The notes: a model not told the origin generated them from the sequence alone. A stretch of DNA of 64,000 nucleotides from Methylococcus capsulatus (GCF_036864975.1 NZ_CP104311.1:248001-312000), one strand, 5' to 3'; positions 8,830-18,327 are shown, counted from the stretch's first letter. Numbers and translations are program-made.

Positions 8830-11800
8830 TCAGACGGCGATCAAGGCGGGGGGCAGCGGCTCGGCGTGGCCTTCAAACCAGTCGGCCGAACGGTCGCACA
8901 GCGCCATTTCAGCCATCATGCCGGTCCAGGGAACGAAGCCCCGCTCTGGATCGAACACCGAGATCGTACCGTCCACCGGGTGATAGGCAGACAACAGGAT
9001 CCAGCCGTTGCCGACCAGTTCCCGGATCGGCGGCTGGCGGCGATAGATCGCCATCAGGATTTCCGGTGTCTGCTCCACGACGATCTGCAGCCGCATGGCT
9101 TCGTGGACTTCGGCCATCTGCCGCGGCAGACCGGTGCGCAGATCGCTGGCGGTGCCTTCCATGATGCCGAACAGCCCGGTCACGTTGTGGGCGACCTTGG
9201 AACCGCAGCCATAGCGCTCGTTGTTCACCGTGGAAAAATAGTATTCGAGGTTGATACCCGCCCCCACGGGACCCGCCACGAGCAGGATGCCTTCCAGGAT
9301 GCGACCTTCCGGATCATGGGTCGGATCATAGGAGATCAGGAACACCCGGCGGTCCAGGAACAGACCCCGGCTGACCGAACGCCTGCCGATCAGAGCAGCG
9401 GCATTGGTCGCATGGCCCAGTTCCGGCCGGGCCTGACTGAAATCCACCGAGCGCGCGATGACATGGCGCAGCGCCCGGCCTTGCGAGAGCCGTTTGGGCG
9501 CCGAGGCGAAACGGCGGCAGCGCTCCTGGGCCGAAAGGCGGCAGACCTCGTCCAGCTGCGCCGCCAAGGCATGCCAACCGATACGGTTCAAAGGGGGAAT
9601 GTCCTGTACGTCGAACCAGGTGATTTCCTCGCTACAGGTGTTGTGCTCGGCACCGACGAACCAGGTGTCATCCGGGATGGGCAAGCCCCGCTGCGCCAGT
9701 TGCGCCCGGACTTCGGGCCGGTTCGCCATGGCCGCGAACACCCGCGCATTGGGGCCGCCGTGGCGCCCGCTACAGGCGCCACAGTCGTATGCCGCAAGAT
9801 GCGGATTGTTCCGGCTGGCAGAGCCGTGTCCCATCAGCACGATGATGGGAGCGAAGCCCCGGATCAGGCCGATGTTCAGCAGGAAAGCCGCCACCCCGTC
9901 CGCCTGTTCGACCGCGGTCAGTCCCGGGCGGGGCCGCTCCGGACTGGCCGGAGCCGCGTCGTCCGCCGCATTCACAGCCAGCGTGGTCGGCACTTCGGGC
10001 ATCCAGAGTTCCACCAGCCGCCGGAAAAACTTAGCCGCGCGGCGCGGCAGCAGGATCTGCGCGATCAAACCAGCCGCGACGACCGGGGCCACCAGGTCGA
10101 TCAGCAGGTGGGAGCCGAACAGGTTACGCCGGATCTCCTGGTGGAAGATCCGGCCGAGAAACCGGATGGCTCCCCGCCGCCGGTCGCGTAATTGTCGAGT
10201 CGCTTCCGCACCGGGGCGGGGAATCTCGCGCACCTCATGGGAGGGTGTGACGACAATCGGGCACAGAGCCGTGGGTTCGGCATCGTCCAGTCCCCGCCAG
10301 TGCATGGGGATTCCGAAAAATCCGGCGCCCCCCAGGGTCTCCACGGCCGGGTTCAGTTCCTCCAGATGGCGGCGGAGTCCCTCTTCCCGGTCATCCATGC
10401 AGAACACGATCTGCGCTTGGGGGCGCTCGTCACGGACAGCCCAACGGCCGCGGCCGTGGTTGTTCACCAGCGCGTTGAAGAGAGGCTCGCGGTAGTGGCG
10501 TTCGTAGGCGCACAGCCAGAGGTAACCGCGGCGTGCGGGCGTCAATTCGTCCAAGGCGCGGAGCAGCCGAGCGATTTCACCGGCCGACAATGCCCGGACA
10601 TCATGCGCCGAAAGGCCCAGATGTTGGGCCAGCTTGAACAGCCGCCAGCCGCTGCCATGGAAGCCAAAGCGGAAGTCCTGCCCCCCACCCGGCGCATGGC
10701 GCCAGGAAAAAATCATGTCGGCGGCGACACGCCAGGGTTTCCTGTCGGCGCGCTCGCTGCCGGCGCGCCGTACCAAATCGGCGCAAGTCGCGGCCAGGAA
10801 TTCCGGCAAATCACCGCGGTACAAGGCGTGACGCACCACGAACTCCGAAAGATGTCGCTCGAAATAGCGTGCCAGTTCGCCGACGTGGCCTCCGATGCCC
10901 CAGGTTTCCGAACAGATCCGGCGAAGATAGCAGCGGTCCAGGATGAGACGGACCGCCAGATAGTCCATCAGACTCGCGGGCGCAGTCCGGTTGGCCCGAT
11001 AGGTCGGGTGGTGGGCCCGCCAGTTCATCATTCCGGACCAGCCGGGCAGCTCCAGCGCCAGGCGTTCCAGATAGCCTTCCCAGTAAGGCTGGGGGATGCC
11101 GCGCTGCTCGAGTTCGAAGACGACCGCCTCGGCCGGATCGTCGGGCAGACCGTCCAGCTCGGTGTGGTCCAGCGGTACCTCGCCAAGCCCCCGTTCGGCA
11201 CCATACCGCATGGAAAGCTTCCATGCGGTGTAGAAGCCATGCGCTCGGTCGGGAGCATGCCAGGCCGCCAGCCCTTCGTCGAGATATGAAGCGCAGTGAC
11301 GGATGAGCTGGGGCCGCACCGGGTCGAGCACGTCCTGCCCGGTCAGATTCAGTATGAAGCCACGGAGGGTCCGCTCCCGGCCTACGGCATCGATCTCTTC
11401 GGCGAGCAAGGCACGCGCCTCCTCGCGCATGGCGCGATGCAACGCCGAAAGGCCACTGCCGGAGGAGTCGGCCTTGAAATCGGCATACAGTGCTTCGGCC
11501 TGGGCGATGGCGTATTCCATCAAGTCTTCCGGATGCGCCGCGGCGCGTTCGTCCAGGCCCAGCCGCTCCAGACAGGCTTCCCACAGATCCCGCACCAGCC
11601 GGCGCGAGGCCACGGCGTCCTGGCGGCCGAGCTTGGCGGACTCCATGAGGCGGCGCCGGGCTTCGGCCGGAACTTCCGGATCGAAGCGGTCGAGTGCCTC
11701 GAGTTCATCGACCATCCAGGTGAAACGGGCGGGATCCAAGGGCTCGAGATCCACTGTCAGCCGCAGACGATGGATCTGCCGGCGGATGATCGGCTCGCCG

Positions 11801-12120
11801 CCGCCGGTCACGGCGAGAATTTCCTCACCTCCGCCCCCCAGGTGCCGATCGAGTACCGCATCGAGGTCGGCATCATCGATGCGGCCTTGCCGGTACAGCA
11901 CGCGGAATTGGCTTTCCGGCAGATAGCCGCGGATACCGGTGAGCCGCTCGGCCTCCTCCAGCGCGGTTGCGAAAGGCAAGTGCTGGAAGCCGTGCAGCGT
12001 ATTGTGATGCACAAAATCCCGGAGTGGCGCCTGACCCGGCAGCACGTGTTCCATGCGCCGGACGGCCTCGGCCAGGCGCGTCTTGACGTCAGTTGGGGCG
12101 GCGCCGCTCGGCTGGCTCAT
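8830..12120 (-). CDS. dabA: DUF2309 protein, DabA-type carbonic anhydrase subunit of a CO2 pump
   Basis: A 1096-residue DUF2309 (UPF0753) protein. The beta-carbonic-anhydrase-like zinc site described for DabA is complete: Cys574 and Asp576 in IVFCMDDREEG, His765 in LMGHGSASRNNP and Cys780 in AYDCGACSGRHGGP. The His-Cys spacing of 15 equals that of H. neapolitanus DabA (His524, Cys539). Such proteins hydrate CO2 to bicarbonate on the cytoplasmic side, driven by the DabB partner. It is longer than the roughly 830-residue DabA of H. neapolitanus. It lies 7 bp after the first NuoM-like gene and 8 bp before the DabB gene, so one transcript is likely. A methanotroph could use the pump to supply CO2 or bicarbonate for carboxylation reactions. 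Confidence 0.9.
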   Translation of the reverse strand: MSQPSGAAPTDVKTRLAEAVRRMEHVLPGQAPLRDFVHHNTLHGFQHLPFATALEEAERLTGIRGYLPESQFRVLYRQGRIDDADLDAVLDRHLGGGGEEILAVTGGGEPIIRRQIHRLRLTVDLEPLDPARFTWMVDELEALDRFDPEVPAEARRRLMESAKLGRQDAVASRRLVRDLWEACLERLGLDERAAAHPEDLMEYAIAQAEALYADFKADSSGSGLSALHRAMREEARALLAEEIDAVGRERTLRGFILNLTGQDVLDPVRPQLIRHCASYLDEGLAAWHAPDRAHGFYTAWKLSMRYGAERGLGEVPLDHTELDGLPDDPAEAVVFELEQRGIPQPYWEGYLERLALELPGWSGMMNWRAHHPTYRANRTAPASLMDYLAVRLILDRCYLRRICSETWGIGGHVGELARYFERHLSEFVVRHALYRGDLPEFLAATCADLVRRAGSERADRKPWRVAADMIFSWRHAPGGGQDFRFGFHGSGWRLFKLAQHLGLSAHDVRALSAGEIARLLRALDELTPARRGYLWLCAYERHYREPLFNALVNNHGRGRWAVRDERPQAQIVFCMDDREEGLRRHLEELNPAVETLGGAGFFGIPMHWRGLDDAEPTALCPIVVTPSHEVREIPRPGAEATRQLRDRRRGAIRFLGRIFHQEIRRNLFGSHLLIDLVAPVVAAGLIAQILLPRRAAKFFRRLVELWMPEVPTTLAVNAADDAAPASPERPRPGLTAVEQADGVAAFLLNIGLIRGFAPIIVLMGHGSASRNNPHLAAYDCGACSGRHGGPNARVFAAMANRPEVRAQLAQRGLPIPDDTWFVGAEHNTCSEEITWFDVQDIPPLNRIGWHALAAQLDEVCRLSAQERCRRFASAPKRLSQGRALRHVIARSVDFSQARPELGHATNAAALIGRRSVSRGLFLDRRVFLISYDPTHDPEGRILEGILLVAGPVGAGINLEYYFSTVNNERYGCGSKVAHNVTGLFGIMEGTASDLRTGLPRQMAEVHEAMRLQIVVEQTPEILMAIYRRQPPIRELVGNGWILLSAYHPVDGTISVFDPERGFVPWTGMMAEMALCDRSADWFEGHAEPLPPALIAV

Positions 12121-12127
12121 GTCCGGC

Positions 12128-13594
12128 TCAAAGGAATTCGGGCTGGAAGGCTGCCAGATAATGACCGATCGAAACCCTGCTCAGATCGAGCATCGCAGCC
12201 GGGGCGAGACCGAGCCAGACGATGGCCGCAGCCAGGGAGAGCGCACCGGCGAATTCCGCCGGGCGCATATCTGCCAAGCCGGACATCGCCGGTTTGGCCG
12301 GCCCGGCAACCAGCGCGGCGACACTCCGCAGCGCATAGGCACCGCCGACCAGCACCCCGAAGCTGGCGACCAGCATCCAGGCACCGAAACTCTGGAAGCC
12401 GCCGAGCATTGCATGCAATTCGGCAACGAAGCTGGCCGAACCGGGCAGCCCCATAGAAGCCAGCAGAGCCACCACGGTAAACGCCGCGAAGCTGGGCGCG
12501 GTTCGGCCCAGGGCTCCGTAATCGGCGAGTTCGCGGGTATGGGTGCGTTCATACAGGAGGCCGATCAAAAGAAACAGCGCAGCCGCGACCAGGCCGTGGG
12601 CGGTCATCTGCATCACCGCGCCGGTCAGACCCACCGGGTTCAGCGTAGCGAGCCCCAGCAGCACGAAGCCCATGTGGCTGACCGAGGAATAGGCAACCAT
12701 GGCCTTCAGGTCGCTCTGGCGCCAGGCCAGCAGCGCACCGTACACAATCCCGATCAGGGCGATCGCCGCCAGCCACGGCTGCATCAGGAGCACCGCGTCC
12801 GGCAGCATGGCACAGGCGCGGATCAGGCCGTAAGCCCCCATCTTCAGCAAGACACCGGACAGCAGAATGCTGATGGGACCGGGCGCCTCGACATGCGCCA
12901 GCGGCAGCCAGCCGTGCAGGGGAAATACCGGCATCTTCACGCCGAAGCCGATGAGGAGGCCGAGGAAGATCAAGACCTGGCGGCCGTGCGGCAGCCCCCG
13001 GGCCGTGGACTGCATCGAATCCATCAGGGTCGAATGCTCGGTGGAGGCGGTGTAGACCATGAGCAGGGCGATCAGCATGAACACCGAGCCGCCCATGGTG
13101 TAGAGCACGAAATTCAGGGCGGCGCCGTGCCTGCGCTGGCCGCCCCACTGATCGATCAGAAAGAACAGCGGGATCAGCGTCAGCTCCCAGAACAGGTAGA
13201 ACAACGCCCAGTCACGGGCGAGGAACACACCCAGCATCCCGAACTCCAGGCTCAGGAAAGCGACGTAATAGCCGCGCGGCCGGACGCCACCCCGTCCTGC
13301 CAGCAAGGCCACGACGCAGAGGAAGGCCGACAGCAGCACCATGGGCAGCGAGAAACCATCGACTCCCAAAGCATAGAAACTGCCCATGCCGGGATTCCAG
13401 GGCAGCATTTCGCCGAACTGGATGTCCGGCAAAGTCGTCTCGAAACGGCTGGCGACGAGCAGCGTCAACAGCAGGGTCAGTCCGCTGAATCCCAGAGCAA
13501 TGCTGCAGGACTGCCGGTGTGAACGTTGCGGCAGGAAGGCCAGCACCAGAGCGCCTGCGAGAGGCGTCCAGAGGAGGCAGCTCAAGATTTTCAC
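12128..13594 (-). CDS. NuoM-like antiporter subunit, first gene of the DAB-type cluster
   Basis: A NuoM-family membrane protein of about 488 residues with the canonical residues intact: Glu137 in FYLFWELTLIP, Lys220 in GFGVKMPVFPLHGWLP and Lys251 in SGVLLKMGAYGLIR. The frame is open much further upstream, but that part is not membrane-like and overlaps the start of gltX on the other strand. I start at the GTG at 13594 (reading MKILSCLLWTPLAGALVLAF), which has GGGA about 11 bases upstream. It leads the five-gene operon and ends 7 bp before dabA. Confidence 0.82.
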   Translation of the reverse strand: MKILSCLLWTPLAGALVLAFLPQRSHRQSCSIALGFSGLTLLLTLLVASRFETTLPDIQFGEMLPWNPGMGSFYALGVDGFSLPMVLLSAFLCVVALLAGRGGVRPRGYYVAFLSLEFGMLGVFLARDWALFYLFWELTLIPLFFLIDQWGGQRRHGAALNFVLYTMGGSVFMLIALLMVYTASTEHSTLMDSMQSTARGLPHGRQVLIFLGLLIGFGVKMPVFPLHGWLPLAHVEAPGPISILLSGVLLKMGAYGLIRACAMLPDAVLLMQPWLAAIALIGIVYGALLAWRQSDLKAMVAYSSVSHMGFVLLGLATLNPVGLTGAVMQMTAHGLVAAALFLLIGLLYERTHTRELADYGALGRTAPSFAAFTVVALLASMGLPGSASFVAELHAMLGGFQSFGAWMLVASFGVLVGGAYALRSVAALVAGPAKPAMSGLADMRPAEFAGALSLAAAIVWLGLAPAAMLDLSRVSIGHYLAAFQPEFL

Positions 13595-13814
13595 GACGAC
13601 CGGTATCCCGCGATTTTGTCGATGGTATCGTTTCGAAAGGGGTTGCCGACTGCTTCCCGGTCCCCGTCCTTCCAGGGACGGTGCCTGCCATAAAGCGCAG
13701 AAGGTTAACATGCTCCCCGAGGATGGCAAACTGCGGAAACAAGCCGCCTCAGCTTGCGGGCGCTTGCCCCTTGCCGTTACTCTTTGGCGTTGTTGTCCGT
13801 TCCTCCACCCGCCC
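13595..13814. other. Divergent intergenic region between the DAB-type operon and gltX
   Basis: This stretch of about 220 bp must hold the promoters of both divergent units. It includes a short GC-rich inverted repeat (CCGTCC...GGACGG near 13668-13685), but no clear sigma-70 pair could be assigned. No convincing small gene was found in it. Confidence 0.4.
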
Positions 13815-15215
13815 ATGCCCCCCATCAAGACGCGATTCGCGCCCAGCCCGACCGGGCTGATCCATCTCGGCAATGCGCGCACCGCCCTGCTCAGCGCTCT
13901 CGGAGGCGACGTCTTCGTCCTCAGGATCGAAGACACCGACCTCGAACGCAGCCGTGCCGAATTCGTCGCCGAACTGATCGACGACCTGCGCTGGCTCGGC
14001 CTGGACTGGCAGGAAGGACCGCGCAGCGCCGAACCGGATCCGCGTTGGTATCAATCGCAGCGCGGCGAGATCTATGCAAACTATTACCAGCTCCTGGAGG
14101 AAAAAAACCTGGCCTATCCCTGTTTCTGCACCCCACTGGAACTCGAGGTCTCGCGGAGGACCCAGCTGAGTTCCGGCCGGCCGCCGCGTTATTCGGGACG
14201 GTGCGCCCATCTCTCGGCAGAGGAAATCCAGCGCAAACGGGATGAAGGGCTGGCCGCGACCCTGCGCTTTAGGGTACCGAAAGATCGGGTGGTGGAATTC
14301 GAGGACGAAGTCCGCGGGCCGCAGCACTTCGCCGGCGAGGACATCGGCGACTTCATCATCCGCCGCGCCGACGGCAGCCCCGCCTTCTTTTTCTGCAATG
14401 CCATCGACGATGCGCTGATGGGCATCACGCGGGTACTGCGCGGCGAAGATCACCTCGCCAACACCCCGCGCCAGCTCATGATCCTCGCCGCCCTGGACTT
14501 GCCCACGCCACGCTACGCCCACATCTCGCTCATCGTCGGCGACGACGGCGCCCCGCTGTCCAAGCGCAACGGCAGCCGGAGCATCAAGCAGCTGCGCGAG
14601 GAAGGCTATTTCCCCGAAGCCGTGGTCAACATGCTGGCCCGGCTCGGCCACCATTACGACAGCGAGGAACTGCTTGGGCTCACCGCGCTGCGGGCCGGCT
14701 TCGACATTCGCCGGCTGGGCCGCTCGCCGGCGCGTTTCGACGTGTCCCACCTGGACCACTGGCAGAGCCTGGCGGTACGCGGCGCCAACGACGATGCCCT
14801 CTGGCATTGGCTCCATACCGAAACCCGGGCCATGGTACCGGCAGCTCACCGCGCCGATTTCCTGGACATCGTCCGCAGTAACTGCCTGTTCCCCAAACAG
14901 GCCGACGCCTGGGCCCGGATCCTGTTCACCGACGAGCTGGAACTGACGGCCGACATCGCCGCCGTGGCGCAGTCGGCCGGTGAGGCGTTTTACCTGGCGG
15001 CCATCGATGCCGCAACGGAATCCCCGGACGACTTCGCCGCCTTCCTGACTGGGCTCAAGCGGCGCAGCGGCGCCAAAGGCAAACACCTGTTCCTGCCGCT
15101 GCGGGCGGCGCTGACCGGCTGCCTGGACGGACCGGAGCTGGCAAAGATCTATCAGATTCTCGACAAGCCGCGCCTGCACCGCAGGCTGGCCGAATTCACC
15201 TACGAATCGGAATGA
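13815..15215 (+). CDS. gltX: Glutamate--tRNA ligase
   Basis: A 466-residue class I glutamyl-tRNA synthetase of normal bacterial length. The start ATG at 13815 directly precedes [20 protein letters not shown], which holds the HIGH-type motif (HLGN). The KMSKS equivalent is PLSKRNGS. The segment CFCTPLELE...YSGRC gives a Cys-rich zinc-type knuckle. The C-terminal helical anticodon-binding region is complete. It is followed after one base by cysS, so the two are almost certainly one transcript. It loads glutamate onto tRNA(Glu) in the cytoplasm; the paralogue gluQ lies at 1902-2810. Confidence 0.95.
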   Translation: MPPIKTRFAPSPTGLIHLGNARTALLSALGGDVFVLRIEDTDLERSRAEFVAELIDDLRWLGLDWQEGPRSAEPDPRWYQSQRGEIYANYYQLLEEKNLAYPCFCTPLELEVSRRTQLSSGRPPRYSGRCAHLSAEEIQRKRDEGLAATLRFRVPKDRVVEFEDEVRGPQHFAGEDIGDFIIRRADGSPAFFFCNAIDDALMGITRVLRGEDHLANTPRQLMILAALDLPTPRYAHISLIVGDDGAPLSKRNGSRSIKQLREEGYFPEAVVNMLARLGHHYDSEELLGLTALRAGFDIRRLGRSPARFDVSHLDHWQSLAVRGANDDALWHWLHTETRAMVPAAHRADFLDIVRSNCLFPKQADAWARILFTDELELTADIAAVAQSAGEAFYLAAIDAATESPDDFAAFLTGLKRRSGAKGKHLFLPLRAALTGCLDGPELAKIYQILDKPRLHRRLAEFTYESE

Positions 15216-15216
15216 C

Positions 15217-16614
15217 ATGCTCAAGATTTACAATAGCCTGACCCGACAGAAGGAGGAATTCCGCCCCATCGAGCCGGGCCGTGTCCGCATGTACGTATGC
15301 GGCATGACGGTGTACGACTACTGCCATCTGGGGCATGCCCGGGTCATGGTGGTGTTCGACATGGTGGCCCGCTACCTGCGGCACTTGGGGCTAAAAGTGA
15401 CCTATGTCCGCAACGTCACCGACATCGATGACAAAATCATCAGGCGGGCGGCGGAAAACGGGGAGACCATCGGCGCGCTGACGGCCCGCTTCATCGAGGC
15501 GATGCACGAAGACGAGCGCGCGCTGGGCGTGCTGCCGCCCGATCACGAACCGCGCGCCACCGAGTCCATCGCGGACATCCTGGCGATGATCGGCACACTG
15601 ATCGAGCGCGGCCATGCCTATGTCGGCAGTAACGGCGACGTGTTCTACGCGGTGGCGAGCTTCCGGAACTACGGCCGGTTGTCGGGCAAGAATTTGGAAG
15701 AGCTGCGGGCGGGCGAACGAATTGAAGTGGACGAAGCCAAACGTGATCCGCTGGACTTCGTACTCTGGAAATCGGCCAAGCCGGGCGAACCGTTCTGGGA
15801 ATCCCCCTGGGGTCCGGGCCGTCCCGGCTGGCACATCGAATGCTCGGCCATGTCGACCCGCTGCCTGGGCGCCCATTTCGACATCCACGGGGGCGGCATG
15901 GACCTGCAGTTCCCCCACCACGAAAACGAGATCGCCCAGTCGGAAGGGGCGACCGGCGAGCATTTCGTCAACTACTGGATGCACAACGGCTTCGTGCGGA
16001 TCAACGAGGAGAAGATGTCCAAATCGCTGGGCAACTTCTTCACCGTGCGCGAGATACTGGCCCGCTACCGGCCGGAGGTGGTGCGTTTCTTCATCCTCAA
16101 CAGCCATTACCGCAGCCCACTGAACTATTCGGACGAAAACCTCGACGAGGCCGGCGCGGCACTGTCGCGCCTTTACACCGCATTGCGCGGCCTGGATCCG
16201 GCTCTCCCCCTTCCCCTGGGAGAGAACCGGGGCGAGGTTTTTTCCGCCCGCTTCGCCGACGCCATGCACGACGACTTCAACACACCAGAAGCCATCGCCG
16301 TGCTCTTCGATCTGGCACGGGAAATCAACCGGCACAAGGCGGCGGAGCCGGCCAAGGCCGCGGCATTGGGCGCGACACTGAAGTCCCTGGGAGGCGTGTT
16401 GGGTTTGTTGCAGGCCGACCCGGAAGCCTTTTTCAAGGGCGATGCCGCAGATTCGAGCTTGAGCGATGCAGACATCGAGGCACTGATCCAGGCGCGCCTT
16501 GAGGCCCGCAAAGCCAAGAACTGGGCCGAATCCGACCGCATCCGGGACGAACTCAAGGCCCAGGGGATCATCCTGGAGGACTCCGCCGCCGGCACGACCT
16601 GGCGGCGCGAATGA
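15217..16614 (+). CDS. cysS: Cysteine--tRNA ligase
   Basis: A 465-residue cysteinyl-tRNA synthetase. Visible are the zinc and adenylation motif [19 protein letters not shown] (HIGH motif HLGH), GWHIECSAM with zinc ligands, [12 protein letters not shown] and KMSKSLGN. The C-terminal DALR-type helical domain ends near residue 465. The linker after TALRGLD is encoded by a palindromic, REP-like nucleotide stretch (about 16200-16240) that adds only a few residues relative to the usual linker. The stop of gltX and this ATG are separated by one base. Confidence 0.96.
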   Translation: MLKIYNSLTRQKEEFRPIEPGRVRMYVCGMTVYDYCHLGHARVMVVFDMVARYLRHLGLKVTYVRNVTDIDDKIIRRAAENGETIGALTARFIEAMHEDERALGVLPPDHEPRATESIADILAMIGTLIERGHAYVGSNGDVFYAVASFRNYGRLSGKNLEELRAGERIEVDEAKRDPLDFVLWKSAKPGEPFWESPWGPGRPGWHIECSAMSTRCLGAHFDIHGGGMDLQFPHHENEIAQSEGATGEHFVNYWMHNGFVRINEEKMSKSLGNFFTVREILARYRPEVVRFFILNSHYRSPLNYSDENLDEAGAALSRLYTALRGLDPALPLPLGENRGEVFSARFADAMHDDFNTPEAIAVLFDLAREINRHKAAEPAKAAALGATLKSLGGVLGLLQADPEAFFKGDAADSSLSDADIEALIQARLEARKAKNWAESDRIRDELKAQGIILEDSAAGTTWRRE

Positions 16615-16627
16615 GAAGACCGGCCAC

Positions 16628-17488
16628 TCAGGCCATGGTCTTGGCCAGCGCGAAAATTTCCTCCGCGTCGAACACCTGATCGTTACGCTCGAACAGCTTG
16701 GCGATACAGGCCCGATGCACGGCCAGCTTGAGGGTGCCGAATCCTATCGCTCCCCAAACGATCTTGCCGTACCGGTCCGTGCCCCGGTCCATCATATCGG
16801 TTCCGCCCAAACCCAAGGGGGGGGTGGCGTTGGCATCGGCCAGCAGCTCCAGATTCGGGTGGTCGCGCCAGTGACGTTCTTCCAACAGCTGCACCCCGGC
16901 CGCCCCGGTGGCAAACACGATCTGGGCGTTGGTGATCGCCGCAGCGCGTGCGTCGTCGTCGAATGCCTCGACCGGCACCAGATCGACCCCGAAACGCGCC
17001 TTCATCTCGGCACAGGCGTGCTCGGCGCGGGCCAACTGCCGCGAAGTGATCACCACCTCCGAACAACCCTCCTTCGCCAGCATCACCGCCACCCGCTGAC
17101 CTACCGGACCGGTGCCGGCCAGCACCACCGCCTTCTTGCCCGCCAGCGTCCCGCTCGAAGCCAGCTTAGCGACCCCGGCCGCCGCGGTGGTATTGCTGCC
17201 GTTGCTGTCCAGCATCACCGACACCCGGAAATCGGCGAAAAACTTTTTCCGTACCGCCCGTAACAAGTTTTGCCCCGCCACCAGATCGCTGCCGCCCACG
17301 AATATGGCAGTGTTCTTCTTGTCCTTGGGCGCACGGGTGAAAATGGTGCCCTCGACCAACGGGCCGACGTTGTCGGGGGTCAAACGCCCATGGGCAATGA
17401 CCTGATCGGCGCCACCGTCATAGCCCACGATGGTGTCGAAAACGGACGGATGCAGGTCGGTATCGAATTGAAACAGCAGTTTTTTCAT
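16628..17488 (-). CDS. mtdA: NAD(P)-dependent methylene-H4F/H4MPT dehydrogenase, MtdA type
   Basis: A 286-residue protein that closely follows methylotroph MtdA: KKLLFQFDTDLHPSVFDTIV, VGYDGGADQ, TPDNVG, MLDSNGSNTTAAAGVAKL, the dinucleotide-binding VVLAGTGPVGQRVAV, and the C-terminus HRACIAKLFE...VFDAEEIFALAK. MtdB paralogues have a different N-terminus (AIDAGFETLIPY type), so MtdA is preferred. The enzyme oxidises methylene-tetrahydrofolate (and methylene-H4MPT) to the methenyl form with NADP+ in the cytoplasm. The divergent neighbour fchA encodes the next step, methenyl-H4F cyclohydrolase, 129 bp away. It is convergent with cysS. Confidence 0.92.
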   Translation of the reverse strand: MKKLLFQFDTDLHPSVFDTIVGYDGGADQVIAHGRLTPDNVGPLVEGTIFTRAPKDKKNTAIFVGGSDLVAGQNLLRAVRKKFFADFRVSVMLDSNGSNTTAAAGVAKLASSGTLAGKKAVVLAGTGPVGQRVAVMLAKEGCSEVVITSRQLARAEHACAEMKARFGVDLVPVEAFDDDARAAAITNAQIVFATGAAGVQLLEERHWRDHPNLELLADANATPPLGLGGTDMMDRGTDRYGKIVWGAIGFGTLKLAVHRACIAKLFERNDQVFDAEEIFALAKTMA

Positions 17489-17552
17489 GGTCTGAGGTTC
17501 GTACTTTAGGGATTGTTTCCGGTGATCGGTACGCAGCGCGTCGACATGTGAT

Positions 17553-17582
17553 TTTACGCCAGCGGCAAGGCTTGCTTATAAT
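17553..17582 (+). promoter_or_regulatory. Predicted sigma-70 promoter of fchA
   Basis: A perfect -10 hexamer TATAAT (17577-17582) with TTTACG (17553-17558) 18 bp upstream. The predicted start, near 17589, would leave a leader of about 29 nt before fchA. Confidence 0.55.
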
Positions 17583-17617
17583 GATCAGCTATCGTTTTCT
17601 CAAGCACTGCGCGCGCC

Positions 17618-18241
17618 ATGATCCAGGACCAGCCGATCCAGCAGTTTCTCGACCAACTCGCCAGTAAATCGGCGACACCCGGTGGCGGCAGTGCGGCGGC
17701 CATCATGGGCGCGATGGGGGCGGCTCTGGTCGGCATGGTGTGCAACCTGACCGTGGGCAAGAAGAACTACGAAGCCGTCGAAGCCGAAATGGCCGCCGTG
17801 CTGGCGCGGGCGGATGCCTTGCGGGAACAGTCCATCGGCATGATCCGGGCGGACATCGAAGCATTCGACCGCGTCATGGCGGCCTACGCCCTGCCCCGTG
17901 AGACGGATGAGGACAAAGCCACGCGCAGCCAAGCCATACAGGACGCGCTGAAAGCCGCGACCGACGTCCCCTTGGCTTGCGCCCGGCTCTGCGTGGACAT
18001 TATCGAGCTGAGTGAAATTGCCACCCAAAAAGGCAACCGCAACCTCATCAGCGATGCCGGAGTGGCCGTCATGGCTGCCCATGCCGCTCTCAAGAGCGCG
18101 GCACTGAATGTCTACGTCAACGCCAAGGGCGTGAAAGATGAAGCTTTCGCCCGTGAACGGGTGGATCGGCTCGAAGCCCTGCTGAAAGAGGGCGAAGCAA
18201 AAGCCAATGCCGTTTTCGAAACGGTCAGGACCAATCTTTAG
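17618..18241 (+). CDS. fchA: Methenyltetrahydrofolate cyclohydrolase, FchA type
   Basis: A 207-residue member of the formiminotransferase-cyclodeaminase (FTCD_C) family, the length of stand-alone methylotroph FchA. The signature LASKSATPGGGSAAAIMGAMGAALV is at residues 14-38, followed by the helical bundle with SDAGVAVMAAHAAL. It interconverts methenyl- and formyl-tetrahydrofolate in the cytoplasm. It pairs functionally with the divergent mtdA, giving two consecutive steps between methylene-H4F and formyl-H4F. No strong Shine-Dalgarno sequence is visible before the ATG. The tRNA cluster follows 87 bp downstream with its own promoter. Confidence 0.93.
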   Translation: MIQDQPIQQFLDQLASKSATPGGGSAAAIMGAMGAALVGMVCNLTVGKKNYEAVEAEMAAVLARADALREQSIGMIRADIEAFDRVMAAYALPRETDEDKATRSQAIQDALKAATDVPLACARLCVDIIELSEIATQKGNRNLISDAGVAVMAAHAALKSAALNVYVNAKGVKDEAFARERVDRLEALLKEGEAKANAVFETVRTNL

Positions 18242-18252
18242 AGATATCGGGA

Positions 18253-18281
18253 TTGACGAACCAGTTTTAAAATTATACAAT
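18253..18281 (+). promoter_or_regulatory. Predicted promoter of the tRNA cluster
   Basis: TTGACG (18253-18258), a 17-bp spacer in a strongly AT-rich tract, then TACAAT (18276-18281). It lies between fchA and the first tRNA, about 47 bp upstream of the mature tRNA-Pro 5' end, and is the only AT-rich stretch nearby. Confidence 0.55.
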
Positions 18282-18327
18282 TTTTTACTCTTTGAGTGGC
18301 GTATTGACAAGGTTCGGCAAGCTCATC

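Noticed and set aside
12053-13522. Long plus-strand frame opposite the first NuoM-like gene
   Set aside because: It is the antisense shadow of a clear membrane protein; its translation is Gln/Arg/His-rich without domain features. The same holds for the other long frames opposite dabA, cusA, metE and leuA.
4140-13594. Respiratory complex I (nuo) operon
   Set aside because: Only NuoL/M-like membrane subunits are present, together with a DUF2309 gene; no NADH-, FMN- or FeS-binding subunits and no NuoA, H, J, K or N genes are nearby.
16628-17488. MtdB (H4MPT-specific) rather than MtdA
   Set aside because: The N-terminus, SNGSNTTAAAGVA and HRACIAKLFE segments follow MtdA, and the neighbour is fchA, not H4MPT genes.
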